Shown here: positions 5,055-5,512 of the stretch, one piece after another | Position numbering within the stretch: the first letter of the stretch is position 1 | Layout of the letters: each line of letters starts with the position of its first letter | Assembly: GCA_016219455.1 (NCBI GenBank) | Contig: JACRMZ010000069.1 | Coordinates: 1-5,512, forward strand | DNA length: 5,512 nt | Origin: Candidatus Aenigmatarchaeota archaeon | GTDB lineage: Archaea > Aenigmatarchaeota > Aenigmatarchaeia > PWEA01 > JACRMZ01 | Direction: 5' to 3' | Notes under the pieces: model-generated | Database searches by the model: none | Seen by the model: the letters and a program-made list of their open reading frames with translations, nothing else | What the model was told of the DNA's origin: nothing | Position numbers and translations under genes: made by a program

Positions 5055-5512
5055 ATGGCGTTCGAATTCCTCCGCAGATTTTTGGATAGAATTATCCCAA
5101 AGGAGAAGGCGAAACATCACATAAGTTTCCATGTTACCGAACCCACACTTCCCGTGATAAAAACCGAAGGTGTCGAAAACTCAAAAATCAATATCAGGTA
5201 CCCTATTCTGGAGCCTTTTGCCTACGCCAGAATACATTGGAACGCCGAAGACCGCTCACTCATATACGAAGTTGATGAACCGTCGCTTGAAAAAAACGAG
5301 AAGGAAAAATACGAAAAGATCCTTGGGACAATAATGAAGCTCCTTGACTCAAACCTGTCTGCAATGAAGACTAAGGAAGAGATATCAAAATACCTCGAAG
5401 ACAAGGTGTCCCAGGCACTGGATGAGCTTGGCATGGACCTTTCAGGCGGCGAAGAGGCGAGGATAATGTACTATTTGCACAGGAACTTCTCCGGCCTCAA
5501 CGAGATAGAGCC
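5055..5512 (+). CDS. Type II/IV secretion ATPase (GspE/FlaI/TadA superfamily), N-terminal part
   Basis: The frame is open from ATG 5055 through the right edge: 152 complete residues, with the catalytic domain not in the window. The visible part is the N-terminal domain of archaeal type IV pilus/archaellum-type ATPases: 'YPILEPFAYARIHW' (49-62), 'LIYEVDEPSLEKNEKEKYEKI' split over 69-89, a helical stretch to 125, then 'YYLHRNFSGLNEIE' (139-152), which in this family leads into the 'pLM-D-IEDI' segment before the Walker A domain. Such cytosolic hexameric ATPases power pilin-like filament assembly at the membrane with a FlaJ/TadC-type partner. An archaellum ATPase and an adhesion-pilus ATPase cannot be told apart here, so no symbol is given. 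No Walker motifs are visible because the gene is cut. Confidence 0.88.
   Translation, partial: MAFEFLRRFLDRIIPKEKAKHHISFHVTEPTLPVIKTEGVENSKINIRYPILEPFAYARIHWNAEDRSLIYEVDEPSLEKNEKEKYEKILGTIMKLLDSNLSAMKTKEEISKYLEDKVSQALDELGMDLSGGEEARIMYYLHRNFSGLNEIE

Overview
The window looks archaeal. It carries an archaeal/eukaryal-type tryptophanyl-tRNA synthetase, ribosomal protein S26e (absent from bacteria) and the N-terminus of an archaellum/pilus-type secretion ATPase. TATA boxes sit about 26-29 bases upstream of several start codons that lack a Shine-Dalgarno sequence, as expected for leaderless archaeal transcripts. Tight packing (33-bp divergent and 3-bp convergent gaps) fits a small-genome archaeon, possibly of the DPANN type, but I cannot place it to a phylum.

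Layout: (1) 1-584, minus: N-terminal 194 residues of a secreted beta-helix (NosD/pectate-lyase-like) surface protein, running off the left edge. (2) 618-1733, plus: trpS. (3) 1737-4635, minus: a compact four-gene operon lying opposite to the flanking housekeeping genes. (4) 4728-5012, plus: rps26e. (5) 5055 to the right edge, plus: start of a GspE/FlaI/TadA-family ATPase.

The operon is the unusual part. In transcription order it encodes a 258-aa helical protein built from two diverged copies of a ~105-aa unit; two tandem paralogues (281 and ~285 aa), each carrying the signature of the TraB/PrgY/TIKI/ChaN/EreA superfamily (two Gly-x-x-His motifs, a Glu on a strand between them, and an Arg before the last); and a 139-aa protein whose N-terminus looks like another relative of that fold but lacks the C-terminal motifs. 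The genes overlap or abut, and two junctions carry Shine-Dalgarno sequences inside the 3' end of the preceding gene, so one co-translated message is likely. The paralogues are strongly diverged, yet their last 38 coding bases differ at one position only, which points to gene conversion or a retained recombination unit. None of the four has an evident signal peptide or membrane segment, so a cytosolic system is likely. Its function is unknown; a cytosolic hydrolase or metal-dependent enzyme pair with an accessory repeat protein is the most that can be inferred.
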